Under the pieces are notes generated by a model. The model was not told the origin of the DNA. It saw only the letters and a list, made by a program, of their open reading frames with translations, and ran no database searches. 64,000 nucleotides of DNA from Streptomyces sp. NBC_01214 (GTDB lineage Bacteria > Actinomycetota > Actinomycetes > Streptomycetales > Streptomycetaceae): the NCBI RefSeq assembly GCF_026340975.1, contig NZ_JAPEOS010000002.1, positions 452,501 to 516,500 of the forward strand, given 5' to 3'. Positions 1 to 8,082 of the stretch are shown here, piece by piece; within the stretch, counting starts at the first letter, position 1, and each line of letters begins with the position of its first letter. The translations under genes were made by a program, and so were the position numbers.

Positions 1-1
1 G

Positions 2-1489
2 ACGGCGGGTCTGTACGTCGCCCAGGCCGACCGGGACGTCATGCACGCCCGGACGCAGAAGGAGGCCCGGGCCGCGGCCCGGATCCAGCATCCGGCGGTC
101 GTCACCGTCCACGACGTCCTGGAGCACGACGACCGGCCGTGGATCGTCATGGAGTACATCGACGGTCCTTCCCTTGCGGACGCGGCCAAGGCGGCCGGGC
201 GGATCGAGCCCCGCGAGGCGGCCCGGATCGGCCTGCACGTGCTGGGCGCGCTGCGCGCCGCGCACGCGGTCGGGGTGCTGCACCGTGACGTGAAGCCGGG
301 CAACGTGCTGCTCGCCAAGGACGGCCGGGTGCTGCTCACGGACTTCGGGATCGCCGCGATCGAGGGCGACTCGTCCATCACGCGCACCGGCGAGATCGTC
401 GGCTCCATCGACTACCTGGCGCCCGAGCGCGTCACCGGCGGCATCCCCGACCCGTCCTCCGACCTGTGGTCGTTGGGCGCCACCCTCTACACGGCGGTGG
501 AGGCCCGTTCGCCGTTCCGCCGTACGTCGCCCATCTCCAGCCTGCAGGCCGTGGTCAACGACGAGCCGCCGGCGCTGCGCCAGGCCGGGGCGCTGGGTCC
601 GATCATCACGGCCCTGCTGCGCAAGGACCCGACGGAGCGTCCCTCGGCCGAGGAGGCCGAGCGGATGCTGCTGGAGGCGATGGAGGGCCGCGAGCCGAAG
701 GCCGCGCAGGCGTACGTGCCCACGCGCGCGGTGACCCCGGAGGAACTGGGCCCGGCGCAGGAACGGTTCGAAGTGCCGGTTCCGCCGGCGGAACCCGGGG
801 CGACGGCCGCGCTGGAGGAGCCTGCGGTGCCCGCGGCCACCGCCACCGCCACCACCACGACCACCGCCGACCCGGCCCGGGGCTGGCGGGGGCGGGCCGT
901 GATCGTGGCCCTGGTGGCGGCGCTGCTCGGCGGCGGCGGTGTGTTCGGGGTGCTCAAGTACACCGGGGACACGGGGCAGGACGACGCCCCGGACAAGGTG
1001 GTCACCTCGGCGGCGCCCCCGGCGGGCCCGCCGGCGGGCTGGACCAAGGTCGTTGACCCCATCGCCGGTTTCACGCTGTTCGTTCCGGAGGGCTGGACGC
1101 GCAAGGCGAACGGCGACCAGATCGACTACACCCCGGACGACGGGAAGCACTTCATCCGGATCGCCTCCGATTCCACCCCGGACTACCAGGACCCATACGC
1201 GCACCTCCTCGATCTGGAGAAGCAGGTGGCGAAGCGGACGGACTACAAGAAGGTGCGGCTGAACCAGAACACCTTCCGGGACAGCACCCGGGCCGCGCTC
1301 TGGGACTTCACCTGGACGGAGAAGCAGAACCACCCCGGCCCGCGCAGGGCCAAGGAGCAGATGTACGTGGCCCCGGACGGCACGGAGTACGCCATCTACA
1401 TGTCGAGCCCGGTCGAGAGCTGGGCCACGACCGAGCAGCAGTTCGACCTCGTGCTCAGCGGCTGGGAGCCACCCGCCGGGAAGCCCTGA
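2..1489 (+). CDS. Membrane-anchored Ser/Thr protein kinase, 5' end outside window
   Basis: The frame is open from the first bases, so the start codon, glycine-rich loop and VAIK lysine lie upstream. What remains begins in the alpha-C region (KEARAAARIQHP) and shows the catalytic loop HRDVKPGN, the DFG motif (DFGIA), YLAPERVTG and the rest of the C-lobe. A Pro/Ala/Thr-rich linker follows, then one transmembrane helix (VIVALVAALLGGGGVFG) and an outside domain of about 170 residues containing GFTLFVPEGW. There are no PASTA repeats, so the extracellular signal is not lipid II-type by sequence. The kinase core is certain; the sensed signal and substrates cannot be told. It probably ends its own transcription unit, because the next gene has a separate leaderless-type promoter. 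Confidence 0.93.
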   Translation, partial: TAGLYVAQADRDVMHARTQKEARAAARIQHPAVVTVHDVLEHDDRPWIVMEYIDGPSLADAAKAAGRIEPREAARIGLHVLGALRAAHAVGVLHRDVKPGNVLLAKDGRVLLTDFGIAAIEGDSSITRTGEIVGSIDYLAPERVTGGIPDPSSDLWSLGATLYTAVEARSPFRRTSPISSLQAVVNDEPPALRQAGALGPIITALLRKDPTERPSAEEAERMLLEAMEGREPKAAQAYVPTRAVTPEELGPAQERFEVPVPPAEPGATAALEEPAVPAATATATTTTTADPARGWRGRAVIVALVAALLGGGGVFGVLKYTGDTGQDDAPDKVVTSAAPPAGPPAGWTKVVDPIAGFTLFVPEGWTRKANGDQIDYTPDDGKHFIRIASDSTPDYQDPYAHLLDLEKQVAKRTDYKKVRLNQNTFRDSTRAALWDFTWTEKQNHPGPRRAKEQMYVAPDGTEYAIYMSSPVESWATTEQQFDLVLSGWEPPAGKP

Positions 1490-1592
1490 TCGGCCCCGAT
1501 CCCGTCATCCTGCCAGCGATCACTGGCGGAAAAGGCAAAATCCGGTTACCGGCGGGTACCCAAAGGCTGTCCGGCGCAATACGCTCACCGGC

Positions 1593-3224
1593 ATGACGGA
1601 CTCGCAGGCCCCCGCCGCCCCCCTCCGGACCGCACCGGAGCCCACCAACCCGGTCGCCCCGGCCCCGGCCGGTGCCCGCACCGCCGCCGACGTGGTGACC
1701 CCCGACCTGGTCGTCCGACTGACCCGCGGGGTGATCGGATCCGGCCGCACCGCCAACCACACCCCCTTCACCGGGGACCGGCTGGCGGAGCTCCCGGAGG
1801 CCACCCCCGAGGACGTGGCCGAGGCCTTCGAGCGGGCCCGCGCCGCCCAGCCCGCCTGGGCGGCGGTCCCCGTCGCCAAGCGGGCGGCGGTCCTGCTGCG
1901 CTTCCACGACCTGGTTCTCGACCGGCAGGCCGAAGTCCTCGACCTGATCCAGCTGGAGACCGGCAAGGCCCGCCTGCACGCGCACGAGGAGGTCCAGGCG
2001 GTCGCCGTCTCGGCCCGCCACTACGGGCGCAAGGCCCCCGGGTACCTGCGCCCCAAGGGCCACACCGGGGCCATGCCCACCCTCACCAAGGTCACCGAGC
2101 TGCGCCAGCCGCGCGGGGTCGTCGGCCAGATCGCCCCCTGGAACTACCCGCTCGAACTGTCGGTCGGCGACGCCCTGCCCGCCTTCGTGGCGGGCAACGC
2201 GCTCGTCATGAAGCCCGACACCGAGACCGCGCTGACCGCCCTGTGGGCCCGCGACCTGCTGATCGAGGCCGGCCTGCCCGCCGAGGTCTTCCAGATCGTC
2301 CTCGGGGAGGGCCCCGTCGTCGGCCCCGAGGTGGTCCGGCACGCGGACTACGTCTCCTTCACCGGCTCCACCCGCACCGGCCGCGAGGTCGCCCGGGGCG
2401 CGGCCGACCGCCTCGTCGGGGTCTCCCTCGAACTCGGCGGCAAGAACGCCATGCTCGTGCTGCACGACGCCGACATCGAGAAGGCCGCCGCGGGCGCCGT
2501 CCGCGCCTGTTTCTCCTCCGCCGGACAGCTCTGCATCTCCATCGAGCGGCTCTACGTCCACGCCTCGATCGCCGACGCCTTCGTCGAGCGGTTCGCCGCC
2601 CGTACGAAGGCCATGCGGCTCGGCGCCTCCCTCGCATACGGCGCCGACATGGGCTCCCTCGTCGGCGAGCGCCAGCTGGAGACCGTACAGCGGCACGTGG
2701 ACGAAGCCGTGGCCAAGGGCGCCACCCTCGTCGCCGGCGGCACCGCCCGCCCCGACATCGGCCCCCTCTTCTACGAGCCCACCATCCTCGACGGCGTCGA
2801 GGCCCCCATGGCGGTGTGCGGCGAGGAGACCTTCGGCCCCGTCGTCTCGATCTACCGCTTCACCGACGAGGACCGGGCGATCGCCGAGGCCAACGCCACC
2901 GCGTACGGCCTGAACTCCAGCGTCTGGACCAAGGACTCCCGCCGCGGCCACGCCGTCGCCGCCCGCCTGCGCACCGGCACCGTCAACATCAACGAGGGCT
3001 ACGCCCCCGCCTACGGCAGCGCCCAGGCACCCATGGGCGGCATGAAGGACTCCGGCCTCGGCCGCCGCCACGGCTCCGAGGGCATCCTCAAGTACACCGA
3101 GGCCCAGACCGTCGCCCACCAGCGGCTGCTCCCGATGGCGCCCTCGCTGGGCATGGACGACGAGAAGTACGCGGCGTTCATGACCCGCAGCCTCAAGGTC
3201 ATGAAGGCCCTCCGACTCCGCTAA
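1593..3224 (+). CDS. gabD2: Succinate-semialdehyde dehydrogenase (NADP+), GabD2 type
   Basis: An aldehyde dehydrogenase superfamily enzyme of 543 residues, expected to oxidise succinic semialdehyde to succinate in the cytosol. The active-site Asn lies in PWNYP (N184), the general base Glu in LELGGKN (E280) and the nucleophile Cys in GQLCIS (C314). The N-terminal 35 residues are a Pro/Ala-rich extension. A -10-like TACGCT (1580-1585) ends 7 nt before the ATG, which suggests a leaderless mRNA. The GMC oxidoreductase starts 11 bp after the stop and is probably co-transcribed. Substrate assignment rests on overall resemblance to the actinobacterial GabD2 group; a related aldehyde substrate remains possible. 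Confidence 0.88.
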   Translation: MTDSQAPAAPLRTAPEPTNPVAPAPAGARTAADVVTPDLVVRLTRGVIGSGRTANHTPFTGDRLAELPEATPEDVAEAFERARAAQPAWAAVPVAKRAAVLLRFHDLVLDRQAEVLDLIQLETGKARLHAHEEVQAVAVSARHYGRKAPGYLRPKGHTGAMPTLTKVTELRQPRGVVGQIAPWNYPLELSVGDALPAFVAGNALVMKPDTETALTALWARDLLIEAGLPAEVFQIVLGEGPVVGPEVVRHADYVSFTGSTRTGREVARGAADRLVGVSLELGGKNAMLVLHDADIEKAAAGAVRACFSSAGQLCISIERLYVHASIADAFVERFAARTKAMRLGASLAYGADMGSLVGERQLETVQRHVDEAVAKGATLVAGGTARPDIGPLFYEPTILDGVEAPMAVCGEETFGPVVSIYRFTDEDRAIAEANATAYGLNSSVWTKDSRRGHAVAARLRTGTVNINEGYAPAYGSAQAPMGGMKDSGLGRRHGSEGILKYTEAQTVAHQRLLPMAPSLGMDDEKYAAFMTRSLKVMKALRLR

Positions 3225-3235
3225 GGGGCAGCACC

Positions 3236-5080
3236 GTGTCTGAGTCTGAGTCTGAGTCTGAGTCTGAGCCTGGGTCTGCGTCTGCGTCTGCGTCTGGGTC
3301 TGGGTCGTACGACTACGACGTCATCGTCATCGGATCGGGTTTCGGCGGATCGGTCTCGGCGCTGCGCCTGACCGAGAAGGGCTACCGGGTCGGCGTCCTG
3401 GAGGCCGGACGCCGCTTCACCCGCGAGAGCCTGCCGAAGAACAGCTGGGACCTGCGCAACTACCTGTGGGCCCCGGCCCTCGGGCTGTACGGGATCCAGC
3501 GGATCCACCTCCTCGGCAACGTGATGGTGCTCGCGGGCGCCGGTGTCGGCGGCGGCTCGCTCAACTACGCCAACACGCTGTACGTGCCGCCCACCGCCTT
3601 CTTCGAGGACCGGCAGTGGGCCTCCATCACCGACTGGCGGGGCGAGCTCGCCCCCTACTACGAGCAGGCCAAGCGGATGCTCGGGGTGCGCCTCAACCCG
3701 ACCATGACCCCCTCCGACGTCCACCTCAAGGCGGCCGCGGAGAAGATGGGCGTCGCGGACACCTTCCACATGGCCCCGGTCGGCGTCTTCTTCGGCGACG
3801 GGAAGGACGGTCAGGCGGGAGCGGAGCAGCCGAAGGTCCGGCCCGGGGACGAGGTCCCCGACCCGTACTTCGGCGGCGCCGGCCCCGCCCGCAAGGCCTG
3901 TACGGAATGCGGCGAGTGCATGACCGGCTGCCGGCACGGCGCGAAGAACACCCTGAACGAGAACTACCTGCACCTCGCCGAGCGCGCCGGCGCCGTCATC
4001 CACCCGATGACCACCGTCACCGCGCTCGCCGACCACCCCGAGGGCGGCTACCGCGTCCGCACCGTCCCCACCGACGGCCGTCGCCGGGGCCGGGCGAAGG
4101 TGCTGCGCGCCCGGTACGTCGTCGTCGCGGCGGGCACCTACGGCACGCAGACCCTGCTGCACACGATGAAGGACCGCGGCGAGCTCCCGCGCCTCTCGCA
4201 CCGGCTCGGGGAGCTGACCCGGACCAACTCCGAGGGCCTGGTCGGCGCGCAGACCGACGACCGCCGCTACCGCAAGCGGCACGGGGGCGACCGCCGGGCC
4301 GACTTCACCCGGGGCGTGGCGATCACCTCCTCGGTGCACCCCAACGCCGACACCCACATCGAGCCCGTCCGCTACGGCAGGGGCTCCAACGCCATGGGGT
4401 TCATGACCGTCCTCCAGGTGCCCCACAGCAAGCACCGGGTCCGCGCCTGGTTCGGCCGGACCGTGCGGCACCCGCTGCAGCTGGCGCGTTCGTTGTCCAA
4501 CCGGCGCTGGTCGGAGCGGACCATCATCGGCCTCGTCATGCAGTCGTTGGACAACTCGCTGACCACGTACCGCAAGCCCGGCGGGATCGGGAAGGGCCTG
4601 CTCACGGCCCGCCAGGGCCACGGCGCCCCGAACCCGGTCCAGATCGCGGAGGCCACGCAGGCCGCGACCCTGCTGGCCGAGGAGATCAACGGCTTCCCGG
4701 GCAGCAACATCGGCGAGCTGATGGGGACCCCGCTGACCGCGCACTTCCTGGGCGGCTGCCCGATCGGCGCCTCGCCCGAGGAGGGCGTGGTGGACCCGTA
4801 CCACCGGCTCTACGGGCACCCGGGCATCTCCGTGGTGGACGGCTCGGCGGTCTCCGCGAACCTCGGGGTGAACCCGTCGCTGACGATCACCGCGCAAGCG
4901 GAACGGGCGATGTCCTACTGGCCGAACAACGGCGAGCGGGACCCGCGGCCCGAACAAGGGGCCGCGTACGCGCGCCTGGACGCGGTGGAGCCGGTCCGTC
5001 CGGCGGTACCGAAGGAGGCCTTCGGTGTACTGCGGCTGCCGTTCATGGCGGTCCCGGAGGTTCCGCCACGCCGCCCGTGA
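3236..5080 (+). CDS. GMC-family FAD-dependent oxidoreductase (cholesterol-oxidase-like)
   Basis: 614 residues from a GTG preceded by AAGGGG. The FAD Rossmann motif is DVIVIGSGFGG near residue 30. The C-terminal GMC signature region reads HFLGGCPIG...VVDGSAVSANLGVNPSLTITA. A cysteine cluster, CTECGECMTGC (C222, C225, C228, C232), resembles the four-Cys motif of membrane-linked or ferredoxin-like GMC enzymes and could bind a metal or Fe-S cluster. The first 25 residues are a Ser-Glu/Ser-Ala/Ser-Gly dipeptide run encoded by a hexanucleotide repeat, and real folding starts at YDYDVIVIG. The substrate is not clear; sterols or other alcohols are typical of the family. It follows gabD2 by 11 bp and ends before a strong terminator. 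Confidence 0.85.
   Translation: MSESESESESEPGSASASASGSGSYDYDVIVIGSGFGGSVSALRLTEKGYRVGVLEAGRRFTRESLPKNSWDLRNYLWAPALGLYGIQRIHLLGNVMVLAGAGVGGGSLNYANTLYVPPTAFFEDRQWASITDWRGELAPYYEQAKRMLGVRLNPTMTPSDVHLKAAAEKMGVADTFHMAPVGVFFGDGKDGQAGAEQPKVRPGDEVPDPYFGGAGPARKACTECGECMTGCRHGAKNTLNENYLHLAERAGAVIHPMTTVTALADHPEGGYRVRTVPTDGRRRGRAKVLRARYVVVAAGTYGTQTLLHTMKDRGELPRLSHRLGELTRTNSEGLVGAQTDDRRYRKRHGGDRRADFTRGVAITSSVHPNADTHIEPVRYGRGSNAMGFMTVLQVPHSKHRVRAWFGRTVRHPLQLARSLSNRRWSERTIIGLVMQSLDNSLTTYRKPGGIGKGLLTARQGHGAPNPVQIAEATQAATLLAEEINGFPGSNIGELMGTPLTAHFLGGCPIGASPEEGVVDPYHRLYGHPGISVVDGSAVSANLGVNPSLTITAQAERAMSYWPNNGERDPRPEQGAAYARLDAVEPVRPAVPKEAFGVLRLPFMAVPEVPPRRP
3239..3304 (+). repeat. Hexanucleotide tandem repeat in the GMC oxidoreductase N-terminus
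   Basis: Eleven in-register hexamers follow the GTG start codon: TCTGAG x5, CCTGGG, TCTGCG x3, TCTGGG x2. They encode alternating Ser with Glu, Ala or Gly. Changes in copy number would stay in frame, so slippage would alter only tail length. TCT is a rare serine codon in this GC-rich genome, so the array looks recently expanded rather than selected codon by codon. Confidence 0.9.
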
Positions 5081-5111
5081 GGGATGCGGGACCGGGACCG
5101 GTGCAGTGACA

Positions 5112-5154
5112 ACGGTGGGTACCGCGCTCCCCCTCCGAGCGCGGTACCCACCGT
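5112..5154 (+). terminator. Strong intrinsic terminator after the GMC gene
   Basis: A perfect 18-bp inverted repeat (arms 5112-5129 and 5137-5154) with a 7-nt loop, 31 bp past the GMC stop codon. It lacks a T-tract, as is usual in Streptomyces. Confidence 0.85.
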
Positions 5155-5165
5155 GGTACATACGT

Positions 5166-5259
5166 GACAGATGTTCAGCCTTGATGGTTGTACCGGAATC
5201 CGCCATGCCGGGCTGTGGTGTCGATCACACGATGAAGCATGCAACTGCGACAGATGTTC
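5166..5259. promoter_or_regulatory. Upstream region of the surface-protein gene with a direct repeat
   Basis: The 11-mer GACAGATGTTC occurs at 5166-5176 and again at 5249-5259, in the same orientation and 83 bp apart. Between them lies a short dyad, GTGT-CGATC-ACAC (5218-5230). The stretch is AT-richer than its surroundings and precedes the ATG at 5276. It may hold the promoter and operator, but the binding factor is unknown. Confidence 0.4.
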
Positions 5260-5275
5260 GACGGTCAACGGCTGC

Positions 5276-6985
5276 ATGAGAAAGCGCATCTCGTTGCTGG
5301 CTGCCGGCGCCCTCGTGGCCCTGGGGCCGGCCGCCGTTCCCGCACACGCCGCGGACCCCGTCTTCACCCTGGCCGGACCGGCCGGGATCGGTCTGCGCCC
5401 GCACCCCGGGCAGAGCGGTGAGCCGCAGAAGACCTCGGTGAAGTTCCGGATCGTCAACGACTCCACCAAGACGTTCGACCGCCAGAGCACCTTCACGATC
5501 GACCTGAGCGGCCTCAAGGGCGTCGCCGACGTGAAGCTCGCCGAGGAGAAGGGCGCGGACTGCAAGCTCACGGCCGCGGCCGTGACCTGCACGCGCTGGG
5601 CGCTGTGGACGGGCGAGAGCACCGTCGTGGACCTGGACCTCAGCGCGACCAAGGACAGCAAGGTCGGCGCGACCGCCGACCTGACGCTCACCGGCAAGGC
5701 GGAAGGCGCCACCTTCACGTCCGTCACCACCAAGGTGCGGGTCGGCGGCCCCGACCTGGTGCTGGAGCGAGCCCGGCTGAAGGCGGAGCAGAAGCCGGGC
5801 GACAAGCAGAACCTGTCGATCATCTTCGCCAACGAGGGCACCGACCCCGTCAACGGCGTCGTCCTCGAAATGCGCACCACGCACGGCATCGACCTGGTCG
5901 AGCAGTACGACAACTGCTCCTACTCCGACGACACCCGCGCGGACCAGCCGCGGAACGCGGGCTGGAGCACGGTGCAGTGCCTGCTGGAAGGCGAGTACGA
6001 GCCGGGCGCGCTCTACGGCGTCGACGGCCCGCTGACCCTCAAGGCCGCCCCGCACGCCTTCATCGACGGCCTGACCTACGCGGTGTACGCGGCCGGCGAC
6101 CAGCCGAAGGCAGCGAAGGCGGCGAAGGACGGCGCGCCCGCGGCCGGCGACCAGCAGAAGGCGGCGAAGAACCGCGGGCCCGCAGCCGGCAACAAGCTGG
6201 CAGCGGCGAAGCAGGCCCCCAAGGCCTCGGCCCGGTCCGCCCAGCCGGCGGCTGACCTCGAGCCCCGGAACAACATCCAGAAGTTCGACTTCGCGACGCG
6301 GAACACCGCCGACCTGGTGGCCACGGGCGTGTCCCTCAAGGGCGGGGTCGGCGAGACGGTCACCGCCGACTTCGGCTTCCGCAACGACGGCCCCGCGTGG
6401 GTCGCCTACCTGCGTTCCGGCAAGGAAGTCGCCCGTACCGACATCTTCATCCCGGCGGGCGCGAAGGTCACGAAGGTCCCGGCCGGCTGCACGGGGGTCA
6501 ACGCCGACGGCACCCACCGCGACCAGACCCTGGGCGCGCCGCGCTACTTCTGCTCCACCGGCCATGTGGTGGGGGAGAAGGAGACGTTCGCCTACCCGTT
6601 CCAACTGAAGATCGAGAAGGTCGTGGCGGGCGCCGAGGGCTCGATCACGGTCGGCGAGTGGACGCCGGAGGGCACCACGGGCCAGCGCTGGGACCCGAAC
6701 CACGCCAACAACAAGGCGGCCTTCGTGATCAACGCGAAGGGCAGCGGACCGGCCCCGACCCCGACCGCCACCACCTCGGCCACGCCGGCTCCGACCGGCT
6801 CCGCGACGCCCACCGCGACCGCTGCGCCGAGCGCCTCGGCCACCGGTACGGGTGTCACGGCGAACGGCGGCCTCGCCTCCACCGGTAGCTCCGCCCAGGT
6901 GATCGCGCTCGGCAGCGCGGCGCTCCTGGTCGTCGGTGGCGGGCTGTTCCTGGCGTTCCGCCGCAAGGCGGGCGGGCACGCGTAA
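5276..6985 (+). CDS. Secreted surface protein with sortase LAxTG anchor
   Basis: 569 residues. The ATG at 5276 was chosen because it opens directly on a signal peptide (MRKRISLLAAGALVALGPAA, cleavage near AHA-A). Two beta-rich, CARDB/DUF11-like regions (about residues 30-260 and 330-480) flank a Lys/Ala-rich low-complexity linker with repeated AGDQxKAAK units. The tail has a Thr/Pro/Ala-rich stalk, LASTG (533-537), a hydrophobic helix and RRK. That is a cell-wall sorting signal of the LAxTG type used by actinobacterial class E sortases. It is therefore expected to be covalently wall-anchored; its ligand is unknown. It is monocistronic, with terminators on both sides. Confidence 0.85.
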   Translation: MRKRISLLAAGALVALGPAAVPAHAADPVFTLAGPAGIGLRPHPGQSGEPQKTSVKFRIVNDSTKTFDRQSTFTIDLSGLKGVADVKLAEEKGADCKLTAAAVTCTRWALWTGESTVVDLDLSATKDSKVGATADLTLTGKAEGATFTSVTTKVRVGGPDLVLERARLKAEQKPGDKQNLSIIFANEGTDPVNGVVLEMRTTHGIDLVEQYDNCSYSDDTRADQPRNAGWSTVQCLLEGEYEPGALYGVDGPLTLKAAPHAFIDGLTYAVYAAGDQPKAAKAAKDGAPAAGDQQKAAKNRGPAAGNKLAAAKQAPKASARSAQPAADLEPRNNIQKFDFATRNTADLVATGVSLKGGVGETVTADFGFRNDGPAWVAYLRSGKEVARTDIFIPAGAKVTKVPAGCTGVNADGTHRDQTLGAPRYFCSTGHVVGEKETFAYPFQLKIEKVVAGAEGSITVGEWTPEGTTGQRWDPNHANNKAAFVINAKGSGPAPTPTATTSATPAPTGSATPTATAAPSASATGTGVTANGGLASTGSSAQVIALGSAALLVVGGGLFLAFRRKAGGHA

Positions 6986-7001
6986 CGCGCGACGACGCAG
7001 A

Positions 7002-7035
7002 ACGGCCGGCCCGGGGCGTCCCCCGGGCCGGCCGT
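7002..7035 (+). terminator. Intrinsic terminator after the surface-protein gene
   Basis: A perfect 15-bp stem (7002-7016 with 7021-7035) closed by a CGTC tetraloop, 16 bp past the stop codon. Confidence 0.88.
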
Positions 7036-7228
7036 CCTCTACGGGGTGACCGGGCTGCTGTCCCCTGCCGTCCGGTCACGCGAAGGAGCGAGGTCCCACG
7101 ACGCACGCTCCACGGGGCGTGCGTCTCATCGCTCCAGCGGATCCACGCGTGGTGTTGCGGTTCCGCGGCTGGCTGACGCGGACACCCTCACCAACGAAGG
7201 TCCATGGGGGCGGGTCACGGTCCGGACG
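7036..7228. other. Non-coding flank of the element remnant
   Basis: I find no convincing gene here. Open frames on both strands lack family motifs and ribosome-binding sites. A 9-bp hairpin (GACGCACGC at 7100-7108 with 7117-7125) stands out. It may belong to the element's structured RNA region or to the original target. Confidence 0.4.
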
Positions 7229-7539
7229 GTTGACATCCTCCCTTTCGTGAACGAAAGGGATTTCTACCTCACGCTGCCTGGCGGACCGGCGGACCGGCGG
7301 TCCGTCGGGTCTTCCGCGATCAGCGGTAGCCGGGTAGGGACCGGTCGAGACCCGCAGGTCCACACTTCGCTTTGGCTTTGTGTGCCGCCCTGGATTCCGC
7401 AACGCACTGGTTCCACCCCCACCGGCACCGGTCCCACTCCCCGAGCAGGGCCCTGCGGGCGCCAGACGACACGCGCAGCCGGAAGGTGTACCGGGCGGGT
7501 CCGTCCTCCCCGACCTGCGCTCATGCCGTCATGGCATGA
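7229..7539 (-). mobile_element. Decayed IS200/IS605 (TnpB-type) element end
   Basis: Read on the minus strand, the segment ends with a perfect 10-bp hairpin (7239-7260) followed by GGGAGGATGTCAAC (7229-7242). This is the characteristic right-end motif of Streptomyces IS200/IS605 elements with tnpB. The minus-strand frame just upstream (7264 to about 7524) ends in AEDPTDRRSAGPPGSVR, reminiscent of the tail of streptomycete TnpB, but no intact nuclease motif remains. A second palindrome, TCATGCC-N5-GGCATGA, lies at 7521-7539. Only about 310 bp is left, so this is a remnant or a non-autonomous palindrome-bounded derivative. The family call rests on the end motif and is moderately sure. Confidence 0.5.
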
Positions 7540-7573
7540 ACGAAATTCGCCCTCGGAGGTCGATCGGCACCGG

Positions 7574-7834
7574 TCACACGCGGCCCCGGCACAGCTCCAG
7601 CAGGGTCATGGCGAGGGTGGTGCCGGGCTTCCCGAGCGCATCGCTCCAGTGCGAGAGCACCTCCATCTCGCGGGACAGGTGCACCCGGCGGCCGCCCGAG
7701 GCGATCCGGGCGTCCTGGATGACGGTCGAGACGGCCATCCGCTCCTGGATCAGGCCGATGATCCGGTCGTCGAGGGCGTCGATGCGCGTACGGGAGTCGG
7801 CGATCAGCTGCTCGGGGGTGGTGGTGACGCTCAT
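7574..7834 (-). CDS. Chorismate mutase, AroQ type (monofunctional, 86 aa)
   Basis: A small, all-helical AroQ-fold enzyme that converts chorismate to prephenate, the branch point to Phe and Tyr. The sequence shows the family pattern: N-terminal RTRIDALDDRIIGLIQER (Arg17, Arg32) and the SREMEVLSHW helix (Arg55, Glu56). The length fits a stand-alone AroQ domain with no dehydratase or dehydrogenase fusion. The ATG is preceded by AGGAGAG at 6-nt spacing. Upstream on the same strand lie a long hairpin and a 22-codon leader reading frame containing Phe-Val-Phe-Thr-Tyr, so control by transcription attenuation in response to Phe/Tyr is likely. Confidence 0.9.
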   Translation of the reverse strand: MSVTTTPEQLIADSRTRIDALDDRIIGLIQERMAVSTVIQDARIASGGRRVHLSREMEVLSHWSDALGKPGTTLAMTLLELCRGRV

Positions 7835-7881
7835 GGTGTTCTCTCCTGTGGGTCGTGTCGTGCCGACAGGAGCGGAAACGC

Positions 7882-7917
7882 GGAAGCGCCCCGGTCCTGT
7901 CGGACCGGGGCGCTTCC
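7882..7917 (-). terminator. Attenuator hairpin upstream of chorismate mutase
   Basis: A perfect 16-bp stem (7882-7897 with 7902-7917) with a tetraloop sits between the leader peptide and the chorismate mutase gene. The loop-proximal TCCTGTCGG (7895-7903) is exactly complementary to CCGACAGGA (7863-7871) just beyond the hairpin. A competing alternative fold is therefore available, as in attenuators. Confidence 0.75.
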
Positions 7918-7942
7918 GGGAAGTCAGTGGCTCAAGCGAGCA

Positions 7943-8011
7943 TCACGAGGACCCATGGCGACCGGACCGACCGGTGCCATAGGTAAAGACGAAGCTCAGC
8001 TGCTTGCGCAT
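7943..8011 (-). CDS. Leader peptide (22 aa) with Phe-Val-Phe-Thr-Tyr run
   Basis: An ATG-initiated reading frame of 22 residues starts MRKQLSFVFTYGTG and stops 26 bp before the attenuator hairpin. The aromatic cluster SFVFTY matches the end products of the pathway started by the downstream enzyme. Small size, position and composition are those of amino-acid attenuator leaders (compare Trp-rich trp leaders in Streptomyces). No strong Shine-Dalgarno is visible. The assignment is inferred from arrangement. Confidence 0.65.
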   Translation of the reverse strand: MRKQLSFVFTYGTGRSGRHGSS

Positions 8012-8082
8012 GGCGCGGATACTACCTTCCGTCACCTTCTGGGCCAATCGCGTTCGGATGCTGAGACGGCTCAGAGGCGTGC

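Noticed and set aside
1455..3119. Long open frame on the minus strand opposite gabD2
   Set aside because: Its translation is Gly/Val/Asp-rich with no family motif and mirrors the dehydrogenase codons; such antisense frames are a by-product of GC-rich third positions.
3221..5206. 661-residue minus-strand frame opposite the GMC gene
   Set aside because: Arg/Val/Gly-rich shadow without a domain, while the plus strand has clear FAD motifs.
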